Shown here in pieces: positions 9,371 to 18,020 of a stretch of 64,000 nucleotides of DNA. Location of the stretch: NCBI GenBank assembly GCA_937981765.1, contig CALJOM010000003.1, positions 1-64,000 of the forward strand, in the 5' to 3' direction. The notes below the pieces were generated by a model that worked only from the letters and a program-made list of their open reading frames with translations, was not told the DNA's origin and searched no databases. Position numbers and translations under genes: made by a program. Source of the DNA: an uncultured Bacteroidales bacterium. GTDB lineage: Bacteria > Bacteroidota > Bacteroidia > Bacteroidales > Salinivirgaceae. Position 1 is the stretch's first letter; each line of letters begins with the position of its first letter.

Positions 9371-9383
9371 TTTTGTACTTTTG
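9353..9383 (+). promoter_or_regulatory. Full Bacteroidota promoter of tRNA-Ala
   Basis: TTTG at 9353-9356, a 19-base spacer and TACTTTTG at 9376-9383 match the Bacteroidota consensus TTTG-N19-TAnnTTTG without mismatch. The -7 box ends 11 bases before the tRNA. The -33 element lies inside the last codons of the deacetylase gene. Confidence 0.85.
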
Positions 9384-9394
9384 CACAGCCATAT

Positions 9395-9468
9395 GGGGAT
9401 TTAGCTCAGTTGGCTAGAGCGCTAGCATGGCATGCTAGAGGCCAGGGGTTCGACTCCCCTAATCTCCA
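9395..9468 (+). tRNA. tRNA-Ala (anticodon GGC)
   Basis: The acceptor stem GGGGATT pairs with AATCTCC (one G-T pair). The anticodon stem CTAGC/GCTAG encloses ATGGCAT with anticodon GGC, and the T-arm contains GGTTCGACTCC. The D-arm carries TTAGCTCAGTTGG. CCA is not encoded. Length is 74 bases including the discriminator A. Confidence 0.96.
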
Positions 9469-9485
9469 CAAATTAATCCATTCCA

Positions 9486-9513
9486 CCCGAAGGTCATCAC
9501 TTCGGGCTTTTTT
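9486..9513 (+). terminator. Rho-independent terminator after tRNA-Ala
   Basis: A 7-bp stem CCCGAAG/CTTCGGG with a 7-base loop is followed by a run of T residues, about 17 bases after the tRNA. The rest of the region up to 9629 holds no gene that I can support. Confidence 0.88.
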
Positions 9514-9629
9514 GTACCGTTTCCTATTATGCCTTTTTTATTTATCCTCTGGCAAAAAAAGCGTAATCACATTTTTGGTTTATTTTTTGTTTTTTTTCTT
9601 TTTGAAGGATAACGAGCCATAGATTTTTG

Positions 9630-9637
9630 TACGTTTG
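9630..9637 (+). promoter_or_regulatory. Promoter -7 box of the M14 peptidase gene
   Basis: TACGTTTG matches TAnnTTTG exactly, 32 bases before the ATG at 9670. A -33 TTTG at canonical spacing is not evident. Confidence 0.6.
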
Positions 9638-9669
9638 CACACGATTTATATTCCTAATATTAAATTTTA

Positions 9670-12306
9670 ATGGATTACACAATGAAAAAACTTTTATTAA
9701 CCATTGCCATATTCGTTCATACACTGCTCTCACAAGGGCAGATGAACGAATACTATTTGAAAATCAAAATCAACGATCGTTCTGAGTTGGAAACCCTAAC
9801 CCGATTGGTTTCTATCGACAACGTTGACAAATTAACTGTGTTGGCCTACGCTAACGATAACGAACTCGAAGGACTTAAAAAACGAGGCATAAACTACGAG
9901 CTATTGCCCCACCCATCCAGCGATCCGACAAAGGTATTGAACATGGCCACCACTGTAGAACAAATGGCTAACTGGGATCGTTATCCTACCTATCCGGTTT
10001 ATGTTCAAATGATGCAGAACTACGCAACCAACTATCCCAATTTGTGCAAACTCGACACAATCGGAACCAGTGTACAAGGAAGGTTACTCCTTACACTAAA
10101 AATTTCCGACAATGCCCAGCAAAGCGAAGCTGAGCCTCAACTTTGGTACAGCAGCACTATGCACGGCGATGAAACCACCGGCTTTGTACTCATGCTCCGG
10201 CTAATTGATTATTTACTCACCAACTACGGCACAAATCCAAGAGTAACCAACATTGTTAATAATTTGGAAATCTTTATTTCTCCCAATACCAATCCCGATG
10301 GCACTTATTACGGAGGAAATACAACCGTGGCTTCAGCTCGAAGAGCCAATTACAATGGAGTGGATTTGAACCGCGACTTCCCCGACCCACGTGGCCCAAA
10401 CGCTCCCTATGCGCATGAAACACAGCTTATAATGAATTACGCCAGCGCACATCATTTTATTCTAGGAGCAAACTTTCATGGAGGAATAGAGTTGGTTAAC
10501 TACCCATGGGATACATGGACAACTGCCCAAAATCCTCATGCCGATGCTAACTGGTTTTACACCATTAGCCGTCAATATGCCAACATTGCACAAGCTAATA
10601 GCCCGGCTGGATACATGACAGGGCAAAACAACGGAGTAACTCAAGGAGGCGACTGGTATGTTGTTATGGGTGGGCGTCAGGACTATATGAACTACTTCCA
10701 TCATTGCAAAGAGATAACCATCGAGCTTTCCAACACAAAACTTTTATCAACCGATCTTCTACCTGCACATTGGAACTACAACCGAGAAGCATTACTAACT
10801 CACATTGAATTAGCATTATATGGTATACGTGGATTTGTTACAAATCCTAACGGACAATCTCTTCCGGCAACTGTTAAAATTGTTGGTTACGACAAAGACA
10901 ACTCCCATGTAAAAACCAATCCGCAGTTTGGCAATTACTATCGAATGTTGCTCCCTGGAACTTATACCCTGATGTTTGAATCGTATGGCTATATCCCCCA
11001 AAACATCCCGGGCGTAACAGTAACGAACAACACGGTAACAAACCTTGACGTTGTTCTGCAACCGGCAACAGTAGTAAATGTTACGGGAACTGTGTTGAAT
11101 GCATCTAACGGCCAGCCATTAGCTGGGGTAACCGTTTCTATGACCGACTCGCCACTATCGCCGGTAACCACTAACAGCCAAGGAAACTTTACTTTTGCCG
11201 GAGTGATGGAAGGCAACTATGAGTTTGTGTTTGTAAAAACAGGATATATAACTCAAAAAATGAATTTGAACGTATCCCAATCGATGCAACCTATCACTGT
11301 TCTCATGACCCAATTCGCCGGGTTCTCCTTTGAAGACGGTCAGGTTCCCCAAGGGTTTACATTTTCAGGGAATTTACCATGGACAGTGGTTTCCGGAACC
11401 GCTTACGATGGTAACTACTCTCTGAAATCAGGAGCAATAACTCATAGCCAAACATCGATTACAAGCTACACCTTTACCACACAGGTGGACGGAAACGTTA
11501 GCTTTTTCGTAAAAGTATCTAGCGAATCTGATTATGATAAATTCAAATTTTACATTGATAATGTTGAAAAAGTCGCACTTAGTGGTGAAGTTAACTGGAC
11601 AGAAAAAAGCTTTCCGGTTACCGCCGGACAACACACTCTCAAGTGGGAATACTCAAAAGACGCTTCAGTAAGTTCGGGGCTTGATGCCGCATGGATTGAT
11701 TTTATTTCAATCCCCGGCGTAAACACCATTCAAAATCCAATTCCACTTGTCACTCCGCGCTCAATTCAACACAACACACAAGTCGTCCAATCAACGGCCA
11801 CAATATCAATCACCAATATAGGTAGCGGAACACTTAACTATACTTCTACCGTTGAAGATGCAGAAAATCACACCTGGTTAACCTTAACGAATCCGAATGG
11901 ATCGCTTACGGCTAATCAAAGTGCTACCATAACCCTGAACTTTAATTTTGGAAGTAAGGAGACAATAGAAAACAACGCTAATGTTTTGATTAATGTAGTG
12001 GATAGCGTTATTACCATTCCGGTTAATGTAATTTACAACTACACCGCTATAAGCAGTTCCCCCGAAAATTTAGTGCAAATATATCCAAACCCAGCTAGTG
12101 AAAATATTACAATCTGTTTAATGGAAAACACACCTGCTAAAATAGCCACCTATTCCATTGAAGGCAAGAAAGTGGGTGAAACATCTATCTCTAACTCATT
12201 ACAGGTCTTCAATCTGCAAGAATTGGGTATCATTAGCAAAGGGGTTTATCTCATTGAAATCCAAACCGCTAAAGAACGGATAGTGACAAAAATCTTCATT
12301 CAATAA
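9670..12306 (+). CDS. Secreted M14 zinc carboxypeptidase with T9SS sorting domain
   Basis: Extracellular zinc carboxypeptidase of family M14. The 878-residue protein begins with a signal peptide; an internal ATG at 9682 (MKKLLL) is an equally good start. The M14 domain spans about residues 100-385: zinc ligands His165 and Glu168 in MHGDE, NGVDLNRDF near 230, zinc ligand His270 in NFHGG and catalytic Glu352 in EITIELSN. Two carboxypeptidase-regulatory-like beta-sandwich repeats follow (about 390-465 and 468-545), then a jelly-roll-like segment (about 550-690), an Ig-like segment and a C-terminal T9SS type A sorting domain (VQIYPNPASENI to the end, GVYLIEI). It should be secreted through the type IX system and held at the cell surface or released. 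It is monocistronic, with its own promoter box and terminator. Confidence 0.93.
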   Translation: MDYTMKKLLLTIAIFVHTLLSQGQMNEYYLKIKINDRSELETLTRLVSIDNVDKLTVLAYANDNELEGLKKRGINYELLPHPSSDPTKVLNMATTVEQMANWDRYPTYPVYVQMMQNYATNYPNLCKLDTIGTSVQGRLLLTLKISDNAQQSEAEPQLWYSSTMHGDETTGFVLMLRLIDYLLTNYGTNPRVTNIVNNLEIFISPNTNPDGTYYGGNTTVASARRANYNGVDLNRDFPDPRGPNAPYAHETQLIMNYASAHHFILGANFHGGIELVNYPWDTWTTAQNPHADANWFYTISRQYANIAQANSPAGYMTGQNNGVTQGGDWYVVMGGRQDYMNYFHHCKEITIELSNTKLLSTDLLPAHWNYNREALLTHIELALYGIRGFVTNPNGQSLPATVKIVGYDKDNSHVKTNPQFGNYYRMLLPGTYTLMFESYGYIPQNIPGVTVTNNTVTNLDVVLQPATVVNVTGTVLNASNGQPLAGVTVSMTDSPLSPVTTNSQGNFTFAGVMEGNYEFVFVKTGYITQKMNLNVSQSMQPITVLMTQFAGFSFEDGQVPQGFTFSGNLPWTVVSGTAYDGNYSLKSGAITHSQTSITSYTFTTQVDGNVSFFVKVSSESDYDKFKFYIDNVEKVALSGEVNWTEKSFPVTAGQHTLKWEYSKDASVSSGLDAAWIDFISIPGVNTIQNPIPLVTPRSIQHNTQVVQSTATISITNIGSGTLNYTSTVEDAENHTWLTLTNPNGSLTANQSATITLNFNFGSKETIENNANVLINVVDSVITIPVNVIYNYTAISSSPENLVQIYPNPASENITICLMENTPAKIATYSIEGKKVGETSISNSLQVFNLQELGIISKGVYLIEIQTAKERIVTKIFIQ

Positions 12307-12328
12307 GACCTTAATGGAATTTCGAAGC

Positions 12329-12363
12329 AAGCGTAAGGTGAAAAACTTCACCTTACGCTTTTT
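12329..12363 (+). terminator. Strong rho-independent terminator after the M14 gene
   Basis: A perfect 14-bp inverted repeat (12329-12342 with 12347-12360) with a 4-base loop is followed by a short T tract. It ends transcription of the carboxypeptidase gene just before the aspartase promoter. Confidence 0.9.
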
Positions 12364-12390
12364 GTCTTCGGCAAAATGTTTGTAGCTTTA
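12361..12390 (+). promoter_or_regulatory. Probable promoter of the cNMP-aspartase gene
   Basis: TTTG at 12361-12364, an 18-base spacer and TAGCTTTA at 12383-12390 fit the Bacteroidota promoter with one mismatch in the -7 box. It overlaps the tail of the preceding terminator and lies 26 bases before the ATG. Confidence 0.5.
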
Positions 12391-12416
12391 GCAAAAATGC
12401 AAAAAAAAACACTGAT

Positions 12417-14297
12417 ATGGACACCAATCAAATCGTTGATTTCCTGAGTCAAATCCAACTTTTCAACAATTTATCTAAAGAGCACATAGCCAAAATCGCA
12501 GCAAAAGCAAATCTAACGCACTATAAAAAAGACAGCCATCTGTTCAAGCAGAACACCAAGCGAGAAAAAATTTTTTTTATATGTCAAGGAGAGATAGAAC
12601 TCTATATCTACTTACCCCACGGAGAAGAAAAGCGAATTGCCTATTTCGATCGTTACGATTTTCTGGGTGAGGGCGCCATTTTTGATAATTCTCCCCACTC
12701 TACCAATGCACGAGCTTTATCGGAAGTTATTGTTTTAGAAATTAGCAAAGAAGATATTATCTCTCTTTTTAGCACCGAGCCCACAGCAGCCATAGAAGTT
12801 CTTAAAAATTTGTCGACAGTTGTTCAGCGCAGAATGCACAATGCCAACGCCCAGCTGATAAACGCAGGTGCTCAATACATCTCAGGCCGAACCAGAGTAG
12901 AAAGCGATCTTCTGGGAGAACGGGAGGTTCCCGACTATGCTTACTATGGAGTACAAACACTTCGGGCTCTTGAAAATTTCAACATAAGCGGCGTTACCCT
13001 ACAATTTCACCCAACCTTAATTCAATCGCTGGCAATGGTAAAAATGGCCGCAGCTCGTGCCAATTCCGAACTTGGATTATTGGATCCAACTATTGCCGAT
13101 GCCATTTGCTATGCCTGCGACGAAATTATTAAAGGGAAATTCCACCGTCATTTTGTGGTAGATATGATTCAGGGCGGAGCAGGCACTTCTACCAACATGA
13201 ACGCCAATGAGGTAATAGCAAACCGAGCTCTGGAGATTTTAGGATATCAAAAAGGTGAGTACCAGTATTGCAGTCCAAACGACCATGTAAATCTCAGCCA
13301 AAGCACCAACGATGTTTATCCCACCTCTATCAAAATCGCCCTACTTTACGGGAATATACGTTTTGTTGAAGTGTTGCGCGACTTGATAGATTCGTTTCGA
13401 CGAAAAGCCTTAGAATTTAAAGACGTCATTAAAATGGGACGGACACAATTGCAAGATGCCGTACCCATGACTCTTGGTCAAGCATTCGAAGCCTACGCCG
13501 TTACCCTTGAAGAAGAGATCGACAGATTGGAAACCAACGTAAAGCTTTTTACCGAAATTAACATGGGGGCAACCGCCATTGGAACGGGAATAAATGCCGA
13601 TCCTGATTACGCCCCTCTGGTTGTTGAACATCTCAGGAAAATCACAGGCTTTAATTTAAAACTGGCACCAAATCTAATTGAAGCCACGCAAGATACTGGA
13701 GCATTTGTAATGTACTCTTCGGCTATAAAACGACTGGCGGTTAAACTTTCAAAAATCTGCAACGATTTGCGGCTTCTTTCAAGTGGTCCACGGGCAGGCT
13801 TAGCCGAAATTAACCTGCCACCAATGCAACCCGGTTCCTCAATCATGCCAGGGAAAGTGAATCCGGTGATTCCAGAAGTTGTTAACCAAATTGCTTTCAA
13901 AGTAATAGGTAACGACCTCACCGTTACCCTGGCTTCAGAAGCCGGGCAGCTTGAACTAAACGTAATGGAGCCAATCATAGTTCAAAGCCTGCTTGAAAAT
14001 ATCGAAATGCTTAAAAACGGAATGGATACACTACGTCATCGTTGCATAGATGGCATCACAGCCAATGTCGAACGTTGTCGGGCAATGGTACATAACAGCA
14101 TTGGGTTGGTTACTGCGCTTAACCCCTACATTGGCTACAAAGCCGCAACAAAATTGGCAAAACAGGCACTGGAAGAAAATCGCTCAGTGTATGAACTAGT
14201 TCTTGAAAACGGTTTGATGACCAAAAGCGAGTTAGACGAGGCGTTAAAACCAGAGAACATGATCAAGCCACGCAAAATTAAACCGAAGAAATCGTAA
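12417..14297 (+). CDS. aspA: Aspartate ammonia-lyase with N-terminal cyclic-nucleotide-binding-like domain
   Basis: Cytoplasmic lyase that reversibly deaminates L-aspartate to fumarate and ammonia. The 626-residue protein is about 150 residues longer than ordinary aspartase. Residues 10-145 form a CRP/cNMP-binding-like beta-roll, including CQGEIELY near 56 and a phosphate-binding-cassette-like GEGAIFDNSPHSTNARA (84-100). In that cassette His94 takes the place of the Arg that normally binds the cyclic phosphate. No HTH follows. The lyase domain starts near 158 (VESDLLGEREVP) and shows GAGTSTNMNANE near 254, SQSTNDVYPTS near 294 and the superfamily signature GSSIMPGKVNP at 473-483, the flexible catalytic loop. 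The fusion suggests allosteric control of aspartate or fumarate flux by a nucleotide or other effector, but the altered cassette makes cAMP binding uncertain. Confidence 0.93.
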   Translation: MDTNQIVDFLSQIQLFNNLSKEHIAKIAAKANLTHYKKDSHLFKQNTKREKIFFICQGEIELYIYLPHGEEKRIAYFDRYDFLGEGAIFDNSPHSTNARALSEVIVLEISKEDIISLFSTEPTAAIEVLKNLSTVVQRRMHNANAQLINAGAQYISGRTRVESDLLGEREVPDYAYYGVQTLRALENFNISGVTLQFHPTLIQSLAMVKMAAARANSELGLLDPTIADAICYACDEIIKGKFHRHFVVDMIQGGAGTSTNMNANEVIANRALEILGYQKGEYQYCSPNDHVNLSQSTNDVYPTSIKIALLYGNIRFVEVLRDLIDSFRRKALEFKDVIKMGRTQLQDAVPMTLGQAFEAYAVTLEEEIDRLETNVKLFTEINMGATAIGTGINADPDYAPLVVEHLRKITGFNLKLAPNLIEATQDTGAFVMYSSAIKRLAVKLSKICNDLRLLSSGPRAGLAEINLPPMQPGSSIMPGKVNPVIPEVVNQIAFKVIGNDLTVTLASEAGQLELNVMEPIIVQSLLENIEMLKNGMDTLRHRCIDGITANVERCRAMVHNSIGLVTALNPYIGYKAATKLAKQALEENRSVYELVLENGLMTKSELDEALKPENMIKPRKIKPKKS

Positions 14298-14468
14298 CTT
14301 AGGGGTAAGATGAATAAAACAAACATTTTAAAGCAGGCATGTTTTGCTGCAAAAACTTACGAAAAGGTTAATGAGACTACCCCAATAACACGTTCGCTAT
14401 TCGATAACCCCATGAAATAGCTAATGCCATCGAATTTTGCATGTTTATGTTTCAACCAAAAGGGTCTT

Positions 14469-14495
14469 GGGAAGAAAAGGGGGTACTTTCTTCCC
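14469..14495. terminator. Hairpin between convergent genes, possible terminator
   Basis: A 9-bp perfect inverted repeat GGGAAGAAA/TTTCTTCCC with a 9-base loop lies between the 3' ends of the aspartase (plus) and M28 peptidase (minus) genes. Neither side carries a proper T tract, so it is either a weak terminator or an mRNA 3'-end stabilising stem. I see nothing else in 14298-14532. Confidence 0.4.
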
Positions 14496-14532
14496 ATTCT
14501 CCTGAAAATAACCCTTAAGCAACTATAGTAAA

Positions 14533-16104
14533 CTATTTTTTCTTTTTTTGTGTTTCCGGAGAGATTTCTTCTTGCCACATTCCTTGTCGAGGTAAAAGGG
14601 TGTTTAAATTAGAAATACCCAAAACAGTAACGGCTGTTACCACGGCAGTGTGTTCCATATATTCTTTGCGGCATTTTTCGTAGGTGTCCCTTTCTGTATG
14701 CCATATCTCGCGATAACTAAAATTAGTTCCGTAAGGGTCGTCGGTTCCAAAAGCAAAGGTAGGAATGCCTTCTACAATAAACGGAGCAGTATCTGTTCCA
14801 CCAGGATTTTTGGGTTTGGGTGAAGGGGTCGCTTTCAGCACCTTAAATGGAAAATCGGAATGCAACGATGTTAGTGGTTTGCAAATTTCCTCGAAATAAG
14901 GAAACATAGCCTCCGTTACCGATATGGAAGTTGCTACATTTGGGCCACCATCGCGGTTAAACATTGCAGAAATTTTAGGCATTGCTGCCTTGTTTTTATT
15001 CACCCATGCAGAAGAGCCTAATAAACCAAACTCCTCTCCGGCCCATAAAGTAACCAAAATAGTGCGACGAGGCTTTGCCCCCGAAGCCATAATTAAGCGG
15101 GCAGCCTCCATAGCAGGGACAACTCCTGAAGCATTGTCGGAAGCGCCTGTTGATATGTCGTAAGAATCTAAATGTCCGCCCATCAAGACCAATTCTTCAG
15201 GGAATTCGACCCCAGGGATAACGCCGATTACACTGTAAACCGTCACCGGTCCAGGTCGAAAATAATTACGAATATCAAACTCTAACTGAAAATAGCGGCG
15301 CTCTTTGGCCATTTGTTCTAACACAGCAAATTGATGTTCGTCAAGCTTTATATCGGGGACTCTAGGCAAATTATCCCACCTCAGATTCATAAGATTCTTC
15401 CTGTCATACATGGCTGTAAGTGGAATTTCTGCCGATTGAATGATTCCGAGAACTCCAGCCTCAACCATTTCTTTATAAAATAACGCCGGTTCTTCAATCA
15501 AGGGGATTAATGGCTTTTGCTCTCCATTCCGATTAATCCAATTTTGACGACGAATTTCATCGTTTTGTTTTTCAATTTCGGCATTCTTTAAACGAATCTC
15601 CATTCGCTTGGCATCGGCATCAGGCGATATATCAATTGGCCAACCATTACTCTTTCCGGAAATCAGAACCCAGGCTCCGTTTAAAACTCCCTTCATACGT
15701 TCGAATTCCCGTTGGGTTTTGGGCTCAATCAACACATGGCCACGTTGTACCCCCTTAGTACCTGCAGTATAGCTTGGAGTAACAAAGTGAAGAACCATCC
15801 CATTTTCGGATAATAGACGACCATAAGCCGGGCCACGGTTAAATCCAACGGGTAAAGTTGTAACACTATCGAGATAAACTTCCATTCCCCATTCGCGAAA
15901 ACGGATGACCGCCCACTGAACCGCCGCCTCATAGTTGGGTGAACCTATAGGCCGGCCGCCAATACGATTGGTTAACTCATCGAGCCATTGCATGGTACGG
16001 TTATCGTTCCTGCTAATTTCAATGATTTTTTCGGGGCATGAAACTTCTTGTCCGCTTAGGGACAAAAAAAAGCAGAAAAACAAAAAGTAAATAATTTGTC
16101 GCAT
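14533..16104 (-). CDS. Secreted M28-family metallopeptidase with inserted PA-like domain
   Basis: Exported dizinc aminopeptidase or carboxypeptidase of family M28. The 523 residues begin with a signal peptide ending near SLSGQ (residue 19). A PA-like insertion lies at about 110-250, including a charged helical stretch near 165-190. The catalytic M28 domain follows from about 285: His311 and Asp323 (GGHLDS, ASDNASG), the Glu357-Glu358 pair (WAGEEFG), Asp385 (NRDGG) and His469 (IWHTERDTY), the expected ligand set. It is convergent with the aspartase gene and divergent from galE. Confidence 0.92.
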   Translation of the reverse strand: MRQIIYFLFFCFFLSLSGQEVSCPEKIIEISRNDNRTMQWLDELTNRIGGRPIGSPNYEAAVQWAVIRFREWGMEVYLDSVTTLPVGFNRGPAYGRLLSENGMVLHFVTPSYTAGTKGVQRGHVLIEPKTQREFERMKGVLNGAWVLISGKSNGWPIDISPDADAKRMEIRLKNAEIEKQNDEIRRQNWINRNGEQKPLIPLIEEPALFYKEMVEAGVLGIIQSAEIPLTAMYDRKNLMNLRWDNLPRVPDIKLDEHQFAVLEQMAKERRYFQLEFDIRNYFRPGPVTVYSVIGVIPGVEFPEELVLMGGHLDSYDISTGASDNASGVVPAMEAARLIMASGAKPRRTILVTLWAGEEFGLLGSSAWVNKNKAAMPKISAMFNRDGGPNVATSISVTEAMFPYFEEICKPLTSLHSDFPFKVLKATPSPKPKNPGGTDTAPFIVEGIPTFAFGTDDPYGTNFSYREIWHTERDTYEKCRKEYMEHTAVVTAVTVLGISNLNTLLPRQGMWQEEISPETQKKKK

Positions 16105-16153
16105 AACAGTTCATTTTAAGGTTGCTGGTCGTAAAATTAAAAACTTTGTGTCA

Positions 16154-16180
16154 AAATCCGCTTCAGTCAATAGCGGATTT
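16154..16180. promoter_or_regulatory. Inverted repeat overlapping the galE promoter
   Basis: A perfect 9-bp inverted repeat, AAATCCGCT (16154-16162) and AGCGGATTT (16172-16180), with a 9-base spacer lies between the divergent M28 and galE genes. It ends 2 bases before the galE -7 box, so it covers the -33 region and could be an operator. It is not in a position to terminate either gene. Confidence 0.4.
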
Positions 16181-16182
16181 AT

Positions 16183-16190
16183 TATTTTTG
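16183..16190 (+). promoter_or_regulatory. Promoter -7 box of galE
   Basis: TATTTTTG matches TAnnTTTG exactly and lies 13 bases before the galE ATG, implying a very short leader. Confidence 0.6.
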
Positions 16191-16203
16191 AAAAAAAACT
16201 GTA

Positions 16204-17232
16204 ATGAAAAAAATTCTAGTCACCGGCGGTACCGGATATATTGGATCGCACACTGCTGCCCGTTTGCTGGAGAAAGAACTCCAAATTATTATCATCGATA
16301 ACTTTTCGAACAGCGAAGCTGAAGTTCTAACCCGATTAGAACAAATAACCGGCAAAAAAATTCCTTTTTCGCAGGTTGATCTTCGAGATAAAACCCGTTT
16401 ACAACAATTCTGGGAAGAAAACCGCGATATAGATTCTGTAATTCACTTCGCAGCTTTTAAAGGTGTAGGAGAATCGGTACAAAAACCTCTGATGTATTAC
16501 GAAAATAATATTTTAAGTCTGGTAAACCTTTTAGAGATAGGCTTGGCCAATGGGGTAAAAAACTTTGTTTTTTCTTCCTCGTGCACAGTTTATGGACAGC
16601 CTGAAGTTTTACCCGTTACGGAGCAAACCCCGATTATTAAGCCCGAATCGCCCTACGGAAACACAAAAAAGATAAGCGAGGAAATACTTCAAGACTTAAT
16701 TCGTAGTGGTGCAGAATTGAAAATTATTGCCTTACGGTATTTCAATCCTATTGGAGCCCATCCATCTGGGATTATTGGCGAATTGCCAAGAGGAGTTCCG
16801 AATAATCTTGTTCCATATATTACCCAAACAGCTGCAGGAATTCGCCCAGAGCTAAAAATATTTGGAAACGACTACCCAACCCCGGATGGAACCTGTATTC
16901 GCGATTTTATAGATGTTAACGACCTTGCCGAAGCCCATTGGGCAGCATTAAACTACCTTTCGCAAAAAAATATCGCTTCATGTTTCGAAGCCTACAACAT
17001 TGGCACCGGCAGAGGCGTGAGCGTTCAGCAGTTAGTAGATACGTTTATTAAATCCACAGGGGTAAAAATTCCCTACAACTATGCGCCCAGACGGCCCGGA
17101 GACATAACTCAAATCTGGGCAGACACTTCTCTTGCCGAAAAAACTCTTCAATGGAAGGCTTCCACCCCACTGGAAATCACACTAAAAAATGCCTGGAGTT
17201 GGGAAAAAAAATATCGCCATTTGGAGAAATAG
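16204..17232 (+). CDS. galE: UDP-glucose 4-epimerase GalE
   Basis: NAD-dependent epimerase interconverting UDP-glucose and UDP-galactose, for the Leloir pathway and for glycan precursors. The 342-residue short-chain dehydrogenase fold shows the NAD loop GGTGYIGSH (residues 7-15), the FAAFKGVGES segment near 83, the catalytic Ser/Thr region SSSCTVYG near 124 and the YxxxK motif in SPYGNTKK near 150. GAHPSG, DYPTPDGTCIRDFI and RRPGD in the C-terminal half are typical of GalE. It converges tail to tail with the thioredoxin-like gene, only 1 base apart. Confidence 0.95.
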   Translation: MKKILVTGGTGYIGSHTAARLLEKELQIIIIDNFSNSEAEVLTRLEQITGKKIPFSQVDLRDKTRLQQFWEENRDIDSVIHFAAFKGVGESVQKPLMYYENNILSLVNLLEIGLANGVKNFVFSSSCTVYGQPEVLPVTEQTPIIKPESPYGNTKKISEEILQDLIRSGAELKIIALRYFNPIGAHPSGIIGELPRGVPNNLVPYITQTAAGIRPELKIFGNDYPTPDGTCIRDFIDVNDLAEAHWAALNYLSQKNIASCFEAYNIGTGRGVSVQQLVDTFIKSTGVKIPYNYAPRRPGDITQIWADTSLAEKTLQWKASTPLEITLKNAWSWEKKYRHLEK

Positions 17233-17233
17233 T

Positions 17234-17974
17234 TTATTCCAATATCATAACCTTACGGCTTACTGTTTCTCCGTTTTGATATCGTATGCTAACAATGTAA
17301 ACCCCTGGCAACTTGGGTTTAGGTAACGATACACTATCGGAAAAAACTCGGCTCCTTGTGGTAGCCACAACACGTCCCAATACATCGATTAAAGAAACAT
17401 CCTGACCAATTTTTTGCTCAGGAAATTCAACAACAACAGCGGTAGGAAGAACCTTTATGGAGAGCTCTTTTCGGATATCTACAACACTTAAGGCCTGAGA
17501 ACACGATTTAAACGCCTCGGCAAGAACTTCGTAGGGAACCTTTTTGTATTCATTGACATTACATACCATAACAAATTCAGGAATGTAGGTAATATTGTAT
17601 CCTGTTTCAGGGTAAAGTATCGAAGGATTTTGCAATGCACGAAAGACAACATAACTAGCACCGTTAGATTGCATATATTGCTGGATGGTTTGCACAGAGG
17701 CATTGCCTGTTTCAAAAGCCCAAACCCAACCTAACTGTCCCTGCTGTGCATCGCGTTTCCAAATTCCTTCCAACGTAGGAATTGCTTCCTGACACGACCC
17801 GCAGGATGTGCTGAAAAAGACCAAGATAACAGGTTTTCGGGCATTAAGCTCCGTATAAAGATTATAGGTAATCCCGTCAATGGACGTCATAGTAAAATCG
17901 GGCGGAGGAGTTGGCTGTCCCCAAGCTATCGAAACAAAATAAAGCAACAACGAAAAAGTAAATATTTTGGACAT
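17234..17974 (-). CDS. Exported thioredoxin-like protein with T9SS sorting tail
   Basis: About 246 residues. I place the start at the ATG at 17974 because the TTG further upstream (17993-17995) lies inside a perfect -7 box. After a signal peptide ending near IAWGQ comes a TlpA-like thioredoxin fold with the redox motif CGSC in FFSTSCGSCQEA (near residue 60), then a loop with further cysteines. The last 70-75 residues look like a T9SS type A sorting domain (SLIDVLGRVV, LPGVYIVSIRYQNG, SRKVMIL). It would therefore act as a thiol oxidoreductase or reductase outside the cell rather than in the periplasm. Substrate unknown. Confidence 0.82.
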   Translation of the reverse strand: MSKIFTFSLLLYFVSIAWGQPTPPPDFTMTSIDGITYNLYTELNARKPVILVFFSTSCGSCQEAIPTLEGIWKRDAQQGQLGWVWAFETGNASVQTIQQYMQSNGASYVVFRALQNPSILYPETGYNITYIPEFVMVCNVNEYKKVPYEVLAEAFKSCSQALSVVDIRKELSIKVLPTAVVVEFPEQKIGQDVSLIDVLGRVVATTRSRVFSDSVSLPKPKLPGVYIVSIRYQNGETVSRKVMILE

Positions 17975-17992
17975 AGTTACATCTTTTTTTTT

Positions 17993-18000
17993 CAAAGTTA
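17993..18000 (-). promoter_or_regulatory. Promoter -7 box of the T9SS thioredoxin-like gene
   Basis: Minus-strand TAACTTTG is an exact TAnnTTTG match, 18 bases before the ATG at 17974. It supports that ATG as the start. Confidence 0.6.
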
Positions 18001-18020
18001 TACAAATTTTCAGCCAAAAC

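Noticed and set aside
9410-9622. Plus-strand open frame of about 70 codons after the deacetylase
   Set aside because: It starts inside tRNA-Ala and crosses its terminator; no start signals or protein-like composition.
14298-14532. Possible small gene in the gap between aspartase and M28 peptidase
   Set aside because: Open frames are short, start poorly and one crosses the 14469-14495 hairpin; no protein-like pattern.
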